A stretch of 64,000 nucleotides of DNA from Paenibacillus dendrobii (lineage in GTDB: Bacteria > Bacillota > Bacilli > Paenibacillales > Paenibacillaceae), in NCBI RefSeq assembly GCF_009807035.1, contig NZ_WUBI01000001.1:2294001-2358000 (forward strand), in the 5' to 3' direction. Positions 30,647 through 40,220 of the stretch are shown piece by piece. The notes beneath the pieces were generated by a model that did no database searches, had not been told where the DNA came from, and saw nothing but the letters and a program-made list of their open reading frames with translations. How positions within the stretch are numbered: the stretch's first letter is position 1; each line of letters opens with the position of its first letter. The position numbers and the translations under genes are program-made.

Positions 30647-31684
30647 TCATATTGGATGAAAGATAAGGCTTCCGCAGCTCTCACGAATCATCAATTCGGT
30701 TTCCACCATAACATGCAGTGCATAGTTTCTACCCAGCAGCCGGTCGACCATCAACTTTACGCCGGTACTTCCCATCTCTTCCGTATAGACCTTCACTGTC
30801 GTGAGCGGAGGATTGACATATTTGGACACGTCTATTCCATCAATGCTTGCTATTGCTACTTGTTCCGGTACTTTAATCTCAGACTCATGCAGAGCCCGCA
30901 ACGCACCGATCGCCAATAAGTCACTGGCTACGAAGAACGCTCTTGGCAGATTTCCATTTTTGATGGCCACACTCATTAGCTTGTAACCATCCTCCACTCC
31001 CCAGCTTCCGACGAACATGTCTTCTAGCTTGAACTTTCCCTGTTCTTCCAACATCCTTTTATACATTTGCTGTCGTTCGTCTTCGTAATAATTTATCCCT
31101 TCCAACGTCCTGATATAACTATTCCCTCCGATGTACCCAATACGATCATACCCGAAGTGCAGCAGGTGCTCCATCGTCTTTCGTGCTGCGACGGCGGCAT
31201 CAAACTGGACGGAATCATGTTCAACAGAGGAACAGTGGTCTACAAAAACAATGGGCATATCCGGTCGTTTGGAATGGAAGATGCACTCCACCTTTCCGAC
31301 AACGATCAGCCCATCTATTTCAGAATCTTCAATTGTAGAGCTGTCTTCATCGCTCCAACGGTATATCCGCTTTATAGTCAAACCTTGATTGTCGCATTCC
31401 TTTTCAATTCCTTGCCGAATGGACATATAAAAAGGATCGGTAAGCTCAAACTGCTCGGAGCACCAAAACAACACCCCGACATTCCATTTTCTTCCCTCGT
31501 CAAGCTCGTTTTTCTTTTTACCTGGTTTATGACGGTAATTCAATGATCTAGCAACCTCAATAACGGTTCTTCTCGTTTCTTCCGATACGCTAAAGGAGTA
31601 ATCACTGCTTAATACCCGGGAAACCGTGGAACTCGATACCTTAGCTATTTTTGCGATTTCTTTCAGGGTGGCGATAGGAATCAC
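30647..31684 (-). CDS. LacI-family transcriptional regulator (paralogue)
   Basis: 345 residues. LacI helix-turn-helix (ATLKEIAKIAKVSSSTVSRVLS) and effector domain (YDRIGYIGGNSYIRTLEG, AFFVASDLLAIGALRALHES, PPLTTVKVYTEEMG). The GTG start overlaps the stop codon of the six-hairpin hydrolase by 4 bp (GTGA), so it is translationally coupled to the enzyme operon and may autoregulate it. Similar throughout to the downstream LacI gene (both have WCSEQ and SxDDI/DGID-like segments), which points to a tandem duplication. Confidence 0.92.
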   Translation of the reverse strand: MIPIATLKEIAKIAKVSSSTVSRVLSSDYSFSVSEETRRTVIEVARSLNYRHKPGKKKNELDEGRKWNVGVLFWCSEQFELTDPFYMSIRQGIEKECDNQGLTIKRIYRWSDEDSSTIEDSEIDGLIVVGKVECIFHSKRPDMPIVFVDHCSSVEHDSVQFDAAVAARKTMEHLLHFGYDRIGYIGGNSYIRTLEGINYYEDERQQMYKRMLEEQGKFKLEDMFVGSWGVEDGYKLMSVAIKNGNLPRAFFVASDLLAIGALRALHESEIKVPEQVAIASIDGIDVSKYVNPPLTTVKVYTEEMGSTGVKLMVDRLLGRNYALHVMVETELMIRESCGSLIFHPI

Positions 31685-33063
31685 ACGCTTTCCTTAGGGA
31701 TATTCACAATCCCCACAACTATTTTTTGTCCAGGCTCCACATGCAGGCGAATTGAGCTTATGCTACCGTAATGGCGATCCTGCGTTGTCGTCGCCTCACG
31801 TTCTACACCGTCAACGAACAGCGTACTCCTTTCGCCCGGAAAACGGGCTTCCCAAACGAATGCATCACCAGAAACGTTCTCCAAAGCGCTTTGCCGGTTA
31901 TTTAGATGCGATAGATTGATCTCGTTATTCCATACGGGGATGTTCATCCCGCTGCACCACTGGATGGGATCTAATCGCGGTAAAGTCGCCAATACTCTGT
32001 TCGCTGCATCGGGCACAATTCCCATCATTCCTGTAAATAACGAAGAAATGATGCTGTATGACACCTCAGGATATGACCGTCTGGAGGTACGCGGGGATGA
32101 GAGTTCCAGCAGCGCCGAGTATGCCGTTTCTTCCAAACCGTGATTGTAGTAGATTTCCGCTAAATAGGAACGTTCTTCTACGTTGTTGCCTCCATGCTTG
32201 ACGACATCCCGCAAGGCAGCATCCATGTGCAGATCCTTCTCGACCAGCCCGAAATAGAGCGGCAAAAAATGGGCGGTGGCATAATAATCCGAATATGGCG
32301 AATGATCCTGCATGATTGCTCCATAAAAACGCCCTGCCTGCTCATTCCACCAGGTATCATTATAGAGGCGGCTGATGTTCGAGGCTTTGGCTGCAAATTC
32401 TGCTGCAAGTTCTTTGTGGCCGCGAAGGAGCTGTATCGTTGAATAAGCGCGATACCCCGCGTACAGAGCAGCTACAAGATCCCCACCTACTAACGGATGG
32501 AGCCCGTCCTCCACATACGAAGCGATGCCACGACGCCCGTAAGAGGCGTAATGTTCCGGCACACCATCGCCGTCTTTATCCCAACGTTCCACGTAGTCGT
32601 TGACCGAACGATCATAGAACTGATTCATTTCAGGATGTTCAATGTAATCCGTTTCTCCCGACCACTGATATTGTCGCAGACAGCAATCGATTAAATCAAA
32701 ATTGGCAGGCAAATTATACCAAAAATCTTTGTCGTTATCATAATCAACAGAGGCAGGCAGCCCCTCCTTCGTGATTTCCCAATAAGTGCACCAATCTTTG
32801 CCTTGACTAATATGTCTTGCAAATTGCCGCAGCATGTTCTTGTTATGTTCCTGCAGCCCCAGCAGATGCGCTCCCGTGCTCTGATGCGCAACATCACGCA
32901 TGCAGAATGCATCCCTGCCGGGCAAAGCAGCTTCATACCACGGTCCCGCAGGACCGTCGATATGGGCATAGGACAATGCCTGACGCTTAGCCCAATTGAA
33001 GGCCTGATTCAGTTCGGAGCTTGACGATTCGAAAGCGATACGGCCGATTCGCTGCGTATTCAA
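31681..33063 (-). CDS. Unclassified six-hairpin (alpha/alpha)6 glycoside hydrolase, cytoplasmic
   Basis: 460 residues without signal peptide. Predicted all-helical six-hairpin fold. Features: the segment MRDVAHQSTGAHLLGLQEH, the motif WDKDGDGVPEHYASYG (a calcium-loop-like DxDGDG next to a Glu), HYATAHFLPLYFGL, and a short beta-rich C-terminal domain. It is homologous to the catalytic part of the 1116-residue secreted protein at 40221-43571. I cannot place it in a named GH family. The TTG start has GGGAG at eight nt. It directly follows a GH36-type alpha-galactosidase gene (no gap) and is coupled to a LacI gene, so it likely acts on the same imported oligosaccharide. Confidence 0.75.
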   Translation of the reverse strand: MNTQRIGRIAFESSSSELNQAFNWAKRQALSYAHIDGPAGPWYEAALPGRDAFCMRDVAHQSTGAHLLGLQEHNKNMLRQFARHISQGKDWCTYWEITKEGLPASVDYDNDKDFWYNLPANFDLIDCCLRQYQWSGETDYIEHPEMNQFYDRSVNDYVERWDKDGDGVPEHYASYGRRGIASYVEDGLHPLVGGDLVAALYAGYRAYSTIQLLRGHKELAAEFAAKASNISRLYNDTWWNEQAGRFYGAIMQDHSPYSDYYATAHFLPLYFGLVEKDLHMDAALRDVVKHGGNNVEERSYLAEIYYNHGLEETAYSALLELSSPRTSRRSYPEVSYSIISSLFTGMMGIVPDAANRVLATLPRLDPIQWCSGMNIPVWNNEINLSHLNNRQSALENVSGDAFVWEARFPGERSTLFVDGVEREATTTQDRHYGSISSIRLHVEPGQKIVVGIVNIPKESV

Positions 33064-34863
33064 TCAATTCACTCCCTTTTGGATCATGGCCAAACCAGCA
33101 CCTGGAATCCGAATGCTGTGTATTCCTGAATGAAGGCTCATCTCGAACCGGTCGATCCGGCGGCCTTGGACATCGAAAACTTCCACTTGGGTCGTTCCCA
33201 AATCTTCGCAAATCTCCAGTACCAACCGCTCATGGTAGGTACCGTTCACAACATACAGCCTTTCAGGAACATGATTTCCGACCTGTATAACCATGTCATC
33301 GTATGCGCATAAAATCCGTTTCTCCATCGTTTCTGCACAGACCATGGCATAGAGCGAGTCCGGTTTGCCGGGTTTCAAGTCGCCGTCAATCAAGGCATCG
33401 CGGTGCTCCTGCCAAAAAGACAGCCAGAAGGATGCCATGTCCAAATGTCCTGCCGGAAGCTGATCCAGCTTGACTGAGATTTGCGGCACCGAGAACAACA
33501 CGTTAATCAGCTGCAGCGCGGCGCTTTCCACGGGCTCATTGGGATTCCACATGATCATATCCGAATGGACCGCCGTTTTGCCGCTAAGCAGTCTGACATC
33601 GATCGTACGGATTCGATTCTCGACCGCGTCGTTCGGGCAGTCGGTAGCCCGGAGCATGTTCCCGTATTTTTTCATTAACGGTCCGATATAGTTCTGCCGA
33701 AATTCAATCATGATATCCGGTTTCATAGACCTTAGTCTTGTCATGACATCGCTCATCAACCGGTCAACGGCTTCCGGCACAGAAGCAAAGTCCATTTCCG
33801 GGTCGACTTTGTTCCGTGTCTCTTCCGTCGCGGAAAAGCTGTCTATGAAATCCAGCTTAAACCCGTCCAAATCCCATTCTTGCACAGCCTTTTCGTAGAG
33901 CCCGATGGTGTATTCGCGGACATCTGGGTATCTGGGATCAAGCACGCCGGTCCCAAGTTGTTCAAATACAGCCAGGAGCTTATCCTTAAATCGATGCCAC
34001 ACCTCGCTTTTCATTCCAACAAACGGCACCGAGTACCATAACATGTATTTCAAGCCAAGTTCGTGCACACGTTCGACATGCGCCCGCATATCCGGAATTT
34101 TATCTTCACACACAGACCAATCCCCGCAATAAGCGTATCCCCTTGAATTATCGGCCGTCTGCCATCCATCGTCGACAATGACCATTCCGCATCCGAGCTC
34201 TTGAGCAAGCCGGCACTGCCGTTCAATCTCCTCCGGATTTAGCTGTTGATGGAAGCTGTACCATGTAGAGTAAACCGGAAGCTTGGCGGCTTCAGGCACA
34301 TATGATGGTTCATACCCCGGAAGGGATGCCCACCACTGCTGTACTTCATTAAGACTCTCATAATAAGGAAGCTCCCTTGCATCCAAGCGTAAAACTGCTT
34401 CGTATGTCTGAAAAGGAGCCGTCGGCTCAGTGAACAGCTTCACCGAGCATCGGAAAACCGATGTCTCCTCATGTATGCCCGCGAGCATTCCGACCGCATT
34501 CATAGCATCCGAATAAGCGAACGTCAACCGATTCAGCCCCATCGTATTGAACAGGCATCCCACGGGAGCGGAGTAGGTCGCCTTGGCAACCAGTGCCCGC
34601 TCCCAATCCACATGAAGACGACGATTCCGGTAAGCCGCCGGATGCCAATAGCCATGAACGTCAACGGCAGGAATATGCCAAACGATTTCTACGGGCGAAG
34701 GCCGCTTCCCGGCATCCGCCTCTATTCGGATATGCAGCAGTTCGACGCCCTCGGCAGCTGCCTGAGAAGACAATATCACGCGAAACGAATCGTCTTCGGA
34801 ATAAACCGTAAAAAGATATTTTCCAATCGATAAACTATGTTCTTTCATTATGTTGTTGTTCAC
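33064..34863 (-). CDS. Alpha-galactosidase-like enzyme (GH36/27 clan, melibiase type)
   Basis: About 599 residues. A beta-rich N-terminal domain is followed by a TIM barrel with GH-D clan motifs: STWYSFHQQL, VIVDDGWQTADN, YMLWYSVPFVG, the nucleophile Asp in DGFKLDFIDSF (about residue 338) and the likely acid/base Asp in RATDCPNDAVENR (about residue 408). Substrates should be alpha-galactosides or related alpha-linked sugars. No signal peptide. I chose the GTG eight nt after GGAGG; an ATG five codons earlier has a poorly spaced site. It is distant from the classical GH36 gene at 44084-46186 and probably has a different specificity. Confidence 0.85.
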   Translation of the reverse strand: MNNNIMKEHSLSIGKYLFTVYSEDDSFRVILSSQAAAEGVELLHIRIEADAGKRPSPVEIVWHIPAVDVHGYWHPAAYRNRRLHVDWERALVAKATYSAPVGCLFNTMGLNRLTFAYSDAMNAVGMLAGIHEETSVFRCSVKLFTEPTAPFQTYEAVLRLDARELPYYESLNEVQQWWASLPGYEPSYVPEAAKLPVYSTWYSFHQQLNPEEIERQCRLAQELGCGMVIVDDGWQTADNSRGYAYCGDWSVCEDKIPDMRAHVERVHELGLKYMLWYSVPFVGMKSEVWHRFKDKLLAVFEQLGTGVLDPRYPDVREYTIGLYEKAVQEWDLDGFKLDFIDSFSATEETRNKVDPEMDFASVPEAVDRLMSDVMTRLRSMKPDIMIEFRQNYIGPLMKKYGNMLRATDCPNDAVENRIRTIDVRLLSGKTAVHSDMIMWNPNEPVESAALQLINVLFSVPQISVKLDQLPAGHLDMASFWLSFWQEHRDALIDGDLKPGKPDSLYAMVCAETMEKRILCAYDDMVIQVGNHVPERLYVVNGTYHERLVLEICEDLGTTQVEVFDVQGRRIDRFEMSLHSGIHSIRIPGAGLAMIQKGVN

Positions 34864-34907
34864 CCTGGCATCCTCCATATTCCTGTTGATCTTTCTCTTA
34901 CCTTATC

Positions 34908-35804
34908 TCAGCCTTTTACCGCACCCAGCGTAATACCGCCCACAAAGTACTTTTGCATGAACGGATATACGCAAGCGATCGGCAGCGTAACGACCATCGT
35001 CACGGCCGCCCGTAGGGTATTGCTTGATATATTGCGATATTTCGAATACGCCGCCTGTGCATCCTGAATTTGCTGGAGCGCCTCGACCTCTAGCAGCAGT
35101 TTGCGAAGATACGTTTGCAGCGTATCCCATTTCCCGTTTGAGTTGTACAATATGACGTCAAACCACGAATTCCAGTGGCCCACCGAGCTGAATACGGCAA
35201 TCGCAGCGAATACCGGCATCGAAATGGGAATCACGACGCTGACGTAAATACGCAGTTCCGATGCCCCGTCGATTCTCGCGGATTCGAACAGCGAATCAGG
35301 GAGACCTTGCATATATGACGCCATAAGAAGCATGTAGTAAGCGTTAAGAAGTCCAGGAATCCAGTAGACATTAAATGTGTTGGTGAGACCGAGTTGGACC
35401 ATCAGCAAATAGGTAGGGATTAAACCTCCTCCGAAATACATCGTAATAAGAAACAGAATACGGAGAAACTTCCTTCCCGAGAAGTTGCGGATCGTGACGA
35501 CATAGGCAAGGAGCCCTGTCATGAAGACGCAAGTAACTGTTCCGACGACAACCCGCAGGATCGATACCCATAGCCCGGAGAAAAGCCGGTCATTTTTCAG
35601 CAGAAACGTATAGGAATCGAGTGAGAAAACGCGCGGAAAGAAATAGATTCCGCCTCTTGCCGCATCCACGCCGTCATTCAAGGAAATTGCCAGTAAATTG
35701 ATAAACGGATACAGCATCACAAACATGAACACAATCATAAATACAATGTTGATCGCATCAAAAATACGACTGCCTATACTAGGCTTAATTCCTGTTGTCT
35801 CCAA
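34908..35804 (-). CDS. ABC permease, YtcP/LplC type (importer 4)
   Basis: About 298 residues, six predicted membrane segments, EAA loop ESARIDGASELRIYVSVVIPISMPV and the group motif GHWNSWFDVILYNSN. The start is a TTG eight nt after AGGGGGC, 13 bp beyond the stop of the upstream permease; a longer frame overlapping that gene is less likely. It is followed after about 45 bp by the GH36-type enzyme gene. Confidence 0.9.
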   Translation of the reverse strand: METTGIKPSIGSRIFDAINIVFMIVFMFVMLYPFINLLAISLNDGVDAARGGIYFFPRVFSLDSYTFLLKNDRLFSGLWVSILRVVVGTVTCVFMTGLLAYVVTIRNFSGRKFLRILFLITMYFGGGLIPTYLLMVQLGLTNTFNVYWIPGLLNAYYMLLMASYMQGLPDSLFESARIDGASELRIYVSVVIPISMPVFAAIAVFSSVGHWNSWFDVILYNSNGKWDTLQTYLRKLLLEVEALQQIQDAQAAYSKYRNISSNTLRAAVTMVVTLPIACVYPFMQKYFVGGITLGAVKG

Positions 35805-35817
35805 TGTTGATCGCCCC

Positions 35818-36774
35818 CTATAGAATCGAGGTATCCAACGCTTTTTTGCTGATGCGGTTTGCGGCCAGCACAAGCAGCAGCGAGATGATACCCTTCAAAA
35901 ATCCGATTGCCGCACCGTACGAATAGTTACCAAGCTGTATACCGTATTTATAGGCATACGTATCGATAACTTCATAGTACTCTCTTGTTTGCGAGTTGCC
36001 GATCAGCAGCTGCTGCTCGAAGCCCGCATTTAGAATCCCGCCAATGCCGAGAATAAACAGCAAGACAATCGTTGGGCGAATGCTAGGCAGGATAATATGC
36101 CATACCATACCGAACCGTCCCAGTCCATCCACTTTTCCGGCATCGTAAAGTTCGGAATCCACCCCCGCTATCGCGGATAAATATATAATGGTGGCCCAAC
36201 CTACATCCTTCCACACGTTGGTGGTCGTAAGCACGCCCCAAAAGTATTTTCCTTCGCCAAGGAATGAAATCGGTTTATCGATAAAACCCAACCGCAGCAG
36301 TATATCATTCATAAAGCCTTCATTGCCGAGCGTCGCAAACAAAATACTAGCCACGACAACCCATGAAATGAAATGCGGCAAATAGGAAACCGTCTGAACA
36401 AACCGTTTAAAGATTCTTCCCCGCAATTCGTTGAGCAGGAGCGCCAAGATAATGGGGGCCGTAAAGCCAAACACAATGCCGAGTCCGCTAATCGCCAGCG
36501 TATTACGGATTACATGCCAAAAATCCGGTGAATGGAAAAATGTTTTAAAATGCAAAAAACCGACCCAGTCGCTACTGAACATTGGCTTTCCGGGAATGTA
36601 ATTCATGAAGGCGATGATGATCCCGTACATGGGTATGTAACAAAAAACAAGCACCCATAGAATCATCGGGATACTAATCAGCCACAATTGCCGCTCCTTG
36701 TAAACGGTCCGCTTGATATGATCGAATCGTGATTTCGGTTGAGTCGATGTGCTGCTCACGATTTCAGTGTTCAC
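35818..36774 (-). CDS. ABC permease, LplB type (importer 4)
   Basis: About 318 residues, six predicted membrane segments, YGIIIAFMNYIPGKP, YLPHFISWVVV and the EAA loop YDAGKVDGLGRFGMVWHIILPSI. The start is uncertain. The GTG given here follows a purine-rich GGTGGAAGG at very short spacing. An ATG 12 codons upstream has no ribosome binding site. The longest frame would begin inside the stop codon of the binding-protein gene and read through a stem-loop. Confidence 0.85.
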   Translation of the reverse strand: MNTEIVSSTSTQPKSRFDHIKRTVYKERQLWLISIPMILWVLVFCYIPMYGIIIAFMNYIPGKPMFSSDWVGFLHFKTFFHSPDFWHVIRNTLAISGLGIVFGFTAPIILALLLNELRGRIFKRFVQTVSYLPHFISWVVVASILFATLGNEGFMNDILLRLGFIDKPISFLGEGKYFWGVLTTTNVWKDVGWATIIYLSAIAGVDSELYDAGKVDGLGRFGMVWHIILPSIRPTIVLLFILGIGGILNAGFEQQLLIGNSQTREYYEVIDTYAYKYGIQLGNYSYGAAIGFLKGIISLLLVLAANRISKKALDTSIL

Positions 36775-36813
36775 CCTTCCACCCGCTTTCCCAATCGGAG
36801 TAAAATTCATTAA

Positions 36814-36840
36814 CGGGAGGAAGATGAATCTTTCCTCCCG
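36814..36840. other. Stem-loop between binding-protein and permease genes (importer 4)
   Basis: Nine-bp perfect stem CGGGAGGAA/TTCCTCCCG with a 9-nt loop and no U-tract, starting 15 bp after the binding-protein stop codon. The arms contain GGGAGG and CCTCCC, so the hairpin would hide Shine-Dalgarno-like sequence. Confidence 0.75.
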
Positions 36841-36854
36841 CTCCTTCCGCGTTG

Positions 36855-38531
36855 CTACTTCCAATTCTTCATACGATCTTTGTACACGTCGGATCTGTAT
36901 TTCTCGATGTCATGCAGCCCTGCGCGATTCAGCTTATCCTTCAGTACATTAAAGTTGTTTGTCATCTCATCTTCGGTCTTGCTCATGACGGTCTTGGCCC
37001 ACAACGTCTCTAACTGGTCGTCGATTTGCTGCTGCGTAATCAACAGCGGATCGTTTGCAGGAATCGTAATTGAGCCTAACGAGTTATCGTAGATCGTGTC
37101 CTTCAGGTTGTCGTTCATTACTTTTTTCCACTTGGCTTCATTGTTGAAATTTTGGTCAAACCAGAGAGTGCTTTTGCCATCATCTTTCATCGTTCCTTGA
37201 CCTTCTACCAGCATCAGGTATGTCTGTCCCAAAGTATCGGATTTATCGTAGTTCCACGTTGCATTGATGATGGCCTGCTTAGCTTCCTCTACCCAGCTCC
37301 ACTTGCCGTTTTCGAACTTCCAAACGGAATCAGGCTGGTTCGGGGCACCCCATCCCATTAGACGAGTTCCCATATCCGTAATCGAGAAATTCATCCATTT
37401 CACGATATCCTCCGGATGTTTAGCCTTATCCGTAATAATCGTGAACGTACCGCCGCGCGCATTTTTAGGAGACAAATACGATTTTTCCACTCCGGCTGCC
37501 TTTAAAGCCACTTGCACGTAGCGCTGGTCTTCCTTCCAATCTTTGTTTGTCTTCTGCCAGACTTCATGACCAGCATTCCAAGACTGCCACCACGGCCCAA
37601 TGTGACCCATAATACGTTCTGACGAAAATTTGGCTTTCCACTCATCGAATTTGTTCACGAACGTGTCCGGATCAAGCAAACCATCACGATATATTTGATT
37701 CATGAATTTGGTAAGCTCGAGTCCTTCCTCTGTATTGACCCAATGCGTCATATCGCCTTCCGGACTGACCTTATAGCCATTTTGGAGTCCCCACATGCCG
37801 GCAAGCGTCGGCACCATATTGGTCGTAACGGGTGCTATCCCTGAAAGCGCATACGTTTTTTCGCCTTTTGCGTTCTTCGGATGCGCAGCCTGCATTTGCT
37901 TCAAAATGTCGTAATATTGCTCCGGCGTCTCAAAACTTGGTGATCCCATGGCAACATACCAATCGTTACGGATATGAGCCGAGTTATCTGGAATCGGCAG
38001 AAGTCCCCAATACTTCGGCAGCATATAGAGCTTGCCATCTTGACTTGGATACGATTTGTACCATGTCTCCAGCTGAGACTTGATGTTTGCTCCAGATTGA
38101 TCCACATATTGCCCGATCTCAACTGCCTTGCCCTGGTTAACCCACTGCTGCGCCTGGGACTCATTTAGACCCGTAATGACTTCGGGATAATCGCCGCTTG
38201 CGAGCATGAGATTCAATTTTTCTTTTTGATCCACATCGTAGACGATATTGTGCAGTTTTACGTTGAATTTTTCGAGAATGTACTTCTGAAGCTCCGCCTG
38301 ATATTTGTTGACCTTATCTGGATTGTCTTGTCCGGAATAGAAGTTGATCTCGATCGTTTTATCAGGCATTTCCCAACCGAACTCATTCACTTTCTTTTCG
38401 GATATCTGGCTCGAATCACTTTGCGTTTTGTCTCCGCCCGCTTCCTGCTCCGGTTTTGATCCGCCGCCGCATCCGGCAAGCGCTGTGAATGAGAAAACAA
38501 CGGTAACTAACAACATCAAGGATTTTTTCAC
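36855..38531 (-). CDS. Large sugar-binding lipoprotein, LplA/YtcQ type (importer 4)
   Basis: 558 residues from a GTG seven nt after GGGAGG. Lipobox ALAGCGGG near residue 20. The mature domain (MPDKTIEINFYSGQDNPDKVNKYQ, LMLASGDYPEVITGL, YMLPKYWGLLPIPD) is of the large LplA/YtcQ class. It heads the operon with two permeases, two glycosidases and a LacI gene, so the ligand is probably an oligosaccharide with an alpha-galactosyl end. A cre site lies 20 bp upstream and TTTACTAAA-type motifs lie 120-180 bp upstream. Confidence 0.91.
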   Translation of the reverse strand: MKKSLMLLVTVVFSFTALAGCGGGSKPEQEAGGDKTQSDSSQISEKKVNEFGWEMPDKTIEINFYSGQDNPDKVNKYQAELQKYILEKFNVKLHNIVYDVDQKEKLNLMLASGDYPEVITGLNESQAQQWVNQGKAVEIGQYVDQSGANIKSQLETWYKSYPSQDGKLYMLPKYWGLLPIPDNSAHIRNDWYVAMGSPSFETPEQYYDILKQMQAAHPKNAKGEKTYALSGIAPVTTNMVPTLAGMWGLQNGYKVSPEGDMTHWVNTEEGLELTKFMNQIYRDGLLDPDTFVNKFDEWKAKFSSERIMGHIGPWWQSWNAGHEVWQKTNKDWKEDQRYVQVALKAAGVEKSYLSPKNARGGTFTIITDKAKHPEDIVKWMNFSITDMGTRLMGWGAPNQPDSVWKFENGKWSWVEEAKQAIINATWNYDKSDTLGQTYLMLVEGQGTMKDDGKSTLWFDQNFNNEAKWKKVMNDNLKDTIYDNSLGSITIPANDPLLITQQQIDDQLETLWAKTVMSKTEDEMTNNFNVLKDKLNRAGLHDIEKYRSDVYKDRMKNWK

Positions 38532-38550
38532 AAATTGACCTCCCTCAATT

Positions 38551-38564
38551 TGAATCCGCTTACA
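38551..38564. promoter_or_regulatory. cre site (CcpA operator) upstream of importer 4
   Basis: TGAATCCGCTTACA matches the cre consensus at 13 of 14 positions and lies just before the ribosome binding site of the binding-protein gene. CcpA binding here would block transcription of the importer and glycosidase operon when preferred sugars are present. Confidence 0.7.
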
Positions 38565-38670
38565 AATCAGTGCTCAAAACAAGAATCATTGCGTATCTTA
38601 TGCGCTGTGCAGCCATCCCCCCTGCTTGGGATATTGTTAAATTTCAATAAATTTACTAAATTAACAATAG

Positions 38671-38709
38671 ATAACCTCAATATATTTAGTAAATATATTG
38701 AGGTTATCT
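38671..38709. promoter_or_regulatory. 39-bp perfect palindrome, candidate operator
   Basis: Two exact 19-bp arms around a single central base. The centre is TTTAGTAAA and the outer part is GATAACCTCA. A TTTACTAAA half lies 20 bp to the left (about 38653). No U-tract follows on either strand, so it is not a typical terminator, although it also lies about 100 bp downstream of the MFS gene. The same TTTACTAAA motif occurs twice upstream of the MFS gene. Confidence 0.6.
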
Positions 38710-38806
38710 TATCATCCTTATGTTGGATAATCAAGATCATTTATGAATAAATTCAAAAGAAATCATCATGGCGCTGACCAATGGATTGAACCCCGATCGC
38801 AGCAGT

Positions 38807-40027
38807 TCATAAATGCGCCTCCACATGTTCATGTCTAAGGATCCTACCGCGCCGATGCTCCAAGAAGCTGGCAGCTATCCAATAATTACATACCGTCAAT
38901 AAGCAAAGCGCTGAGGACAATGTAAATACCCAGTGTCCTGGCATTCGTTCATATACCACTCCCCCGGCTAGTGGTCCCAGCATGCGTCCGAATGTGGAAG
39001 CGGCAGCACATATCCCTAGCATTTTACCTTTAAGGCCATCGCCCGACTCGTCAACCAGCCACACGGGAACGGCCGGAAAAACCAGTACCTCTCCGCAGGT
39101 TAACACGACCATGGCAGCAGCAAAATGTGAGAAGTCTTCAGCAAAACCTACCATCCCCAAACCTGCCGACAAAAAAATGGTGCCAATAATGATTTGCGTA
39201 ACAGGTCTAAGCCGGTATCGTCCAACAAGCCATATTTTAAGCGGGTGTGAGGCCAAAATAAGCGCACCGTTCAATGTCCATAACAAGCTGTAATGCGAAA
39301 AGGAGACTCCCTTTGCCAATGAGTGAACAGGCACAATTGCCGCCCATTGAGAGTAGCACAACCATGAAACGGAAAACCCCATGCAAATGGCCGTAATGGC
39401 AAAAAACCACCTCAGGCTGCCCTTTCTCACAGGTAAAACATTCGGTAAATTGCTCCCGTCATCCCGAACCGTATACGCTCGTCGTTCTCGGATCAGAACC
39501 ATAAATAACAGCAAGAAAACGACGTATAATAACGCATTGAAAAAAAACACGCCTTTCATCGATAGACTGGCAATAGCTCCGCCGAGAGCTGCGCCGAACG
39601 CCATTCCAACATTTTGCGAAACAAACATGCCATTTACCGCCTGCTGCTCCTTCCCTGGACTCCCCGCTACGGCAATGGCATTTAGCATAGGCTGAATGAT
39701 CCCGTTTAAAAGCCCAAGCATCGTGAGCAACACAGAGTAGCTGAGCACATCATGAACAATACCGATTGCCGCTACAACGCCGGCCGAACTTAATGCAGAC
39801 ACTATAATGAAAACCCTGCCTCCCCAGCGATCGAAGAGGATACCTCCAACAACATTCCCAACAAAAGCAGCCCCGTTGTTCAACAGCAGCACAAGCCCCA
39901 CAGCAGTCAAACTTTGCCCGAGCTCCTGCTGCATATAGATCGTATTGATCGGCCAAACCAACGTTAAACCAGTCGATAAGACGATGGAACAAAGGGACAA
40001 TCTTCCTAACAAGCCCAGCTTTCGCAT
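38807..40027 (-). CDS. Major facilitator superfamily transporter
   Basis: 406 residues with about 12 predicted membrane segments. The conserved MFS loop motif between segments 2 and 3 is clear (GGILFDRWGGRVF). The second half has a related but weaker loop (LASHPLKIWLVGRYRLRP). It ends in a cytoplasmic basic tail. It could export or import a sugar or drug; sequence alone does not say. Its promoter region carries two TTTACTAAA motifs shared with importer 4, which suggests joint control and therefore a role in sugar handling. Confidence 0.88.
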   Translation of the reverse strand: MRKLGLLGRLSLCSIVLSTGLTLVWPINTIYMQQELGQSLTAVGLVLLLNNGAAFVGNVVGGILFDRWGGRVFIIVSALSSAGVVAAIGIVHDVLSYSVLLTMLGLLNGIIQPMLNAIAVAGSPGKEQQAVNGMFVSQNVGMAFGAALGGAIASLSMKGVFFFNALLYVVFLLLFMVLIRERRAYTVRDDGSNLPNVLPVRKGSLRWFFAITAICMGFSVSWLCYSQWAAIVPVHSLAKGVSFSHYSLLWTLNGALILASHPLKIWLVGRYRLRPVTQIIIGTIFLSAGLGMVGFAEDFSHFAAAMVVLTCGEVLVFPAVPVWLVDESGDGLKGKMLGICAAASTFGRMLGPLAGGVVYERMPGHWVFTLSSALCLLTVCNYWIAASFLEHRRGRILRHEHVEAHL

Positions 40028-40047
40028 ATAAACTTCAACATCTCCAC

Positions 40048-40082
40048 TTTTTTACTAAATCATTTATTTTATTTTACTAAAT
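40048..40082. promoter_or_regulatory. Two TTTACTAAA motifs upstream of the MFS gene
   Basis: TTTACTAAA occurs twice within 30 bp of very AT-rich DNA, 20-55 bp upstream of the MFS start codon. The same nonamer and its complement occur upstream of importer 4 (about 38653 and 38686). Probable operator for a regulator not identified in the window. Confidence 0.55.
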
Positions 40083-40123
40083 AATATCATATTGTTTTTT
40101 TGATTAAAAGGAATTTTATCGGT

Positions 40124-40164
40124 CCAAACAAACAACCGCTTCCCGGTAGGACACCGGGAAACGG
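40124..40164 (-). terminator. Rho-independent terminator after the large secreted enzyme gene
   Basis: Twelve-bp stem with one mismatch (40136-40147 with 40153-40164) and a 5-nt loop, followed on the minus strand by the T-rich TTGTTTGTTTGG. Confidence 0.75.
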
Positions 40165-40220
40165 CTATTCCTTCATGATATCTTTTATACAACAGCAATC
40201 AATATTGCAGCTGATCTTGT

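Noticed and set aside
38671..38709. Reading the 39-bp palindrome as the terminator of the MFS gene
   Set aside because: The stem is AT-rich, 100 bp from the stop codon and lacks a U-tract on both strands; its centre repeats the motif found upstream of the MFS gene, so an operator is the better explanation.
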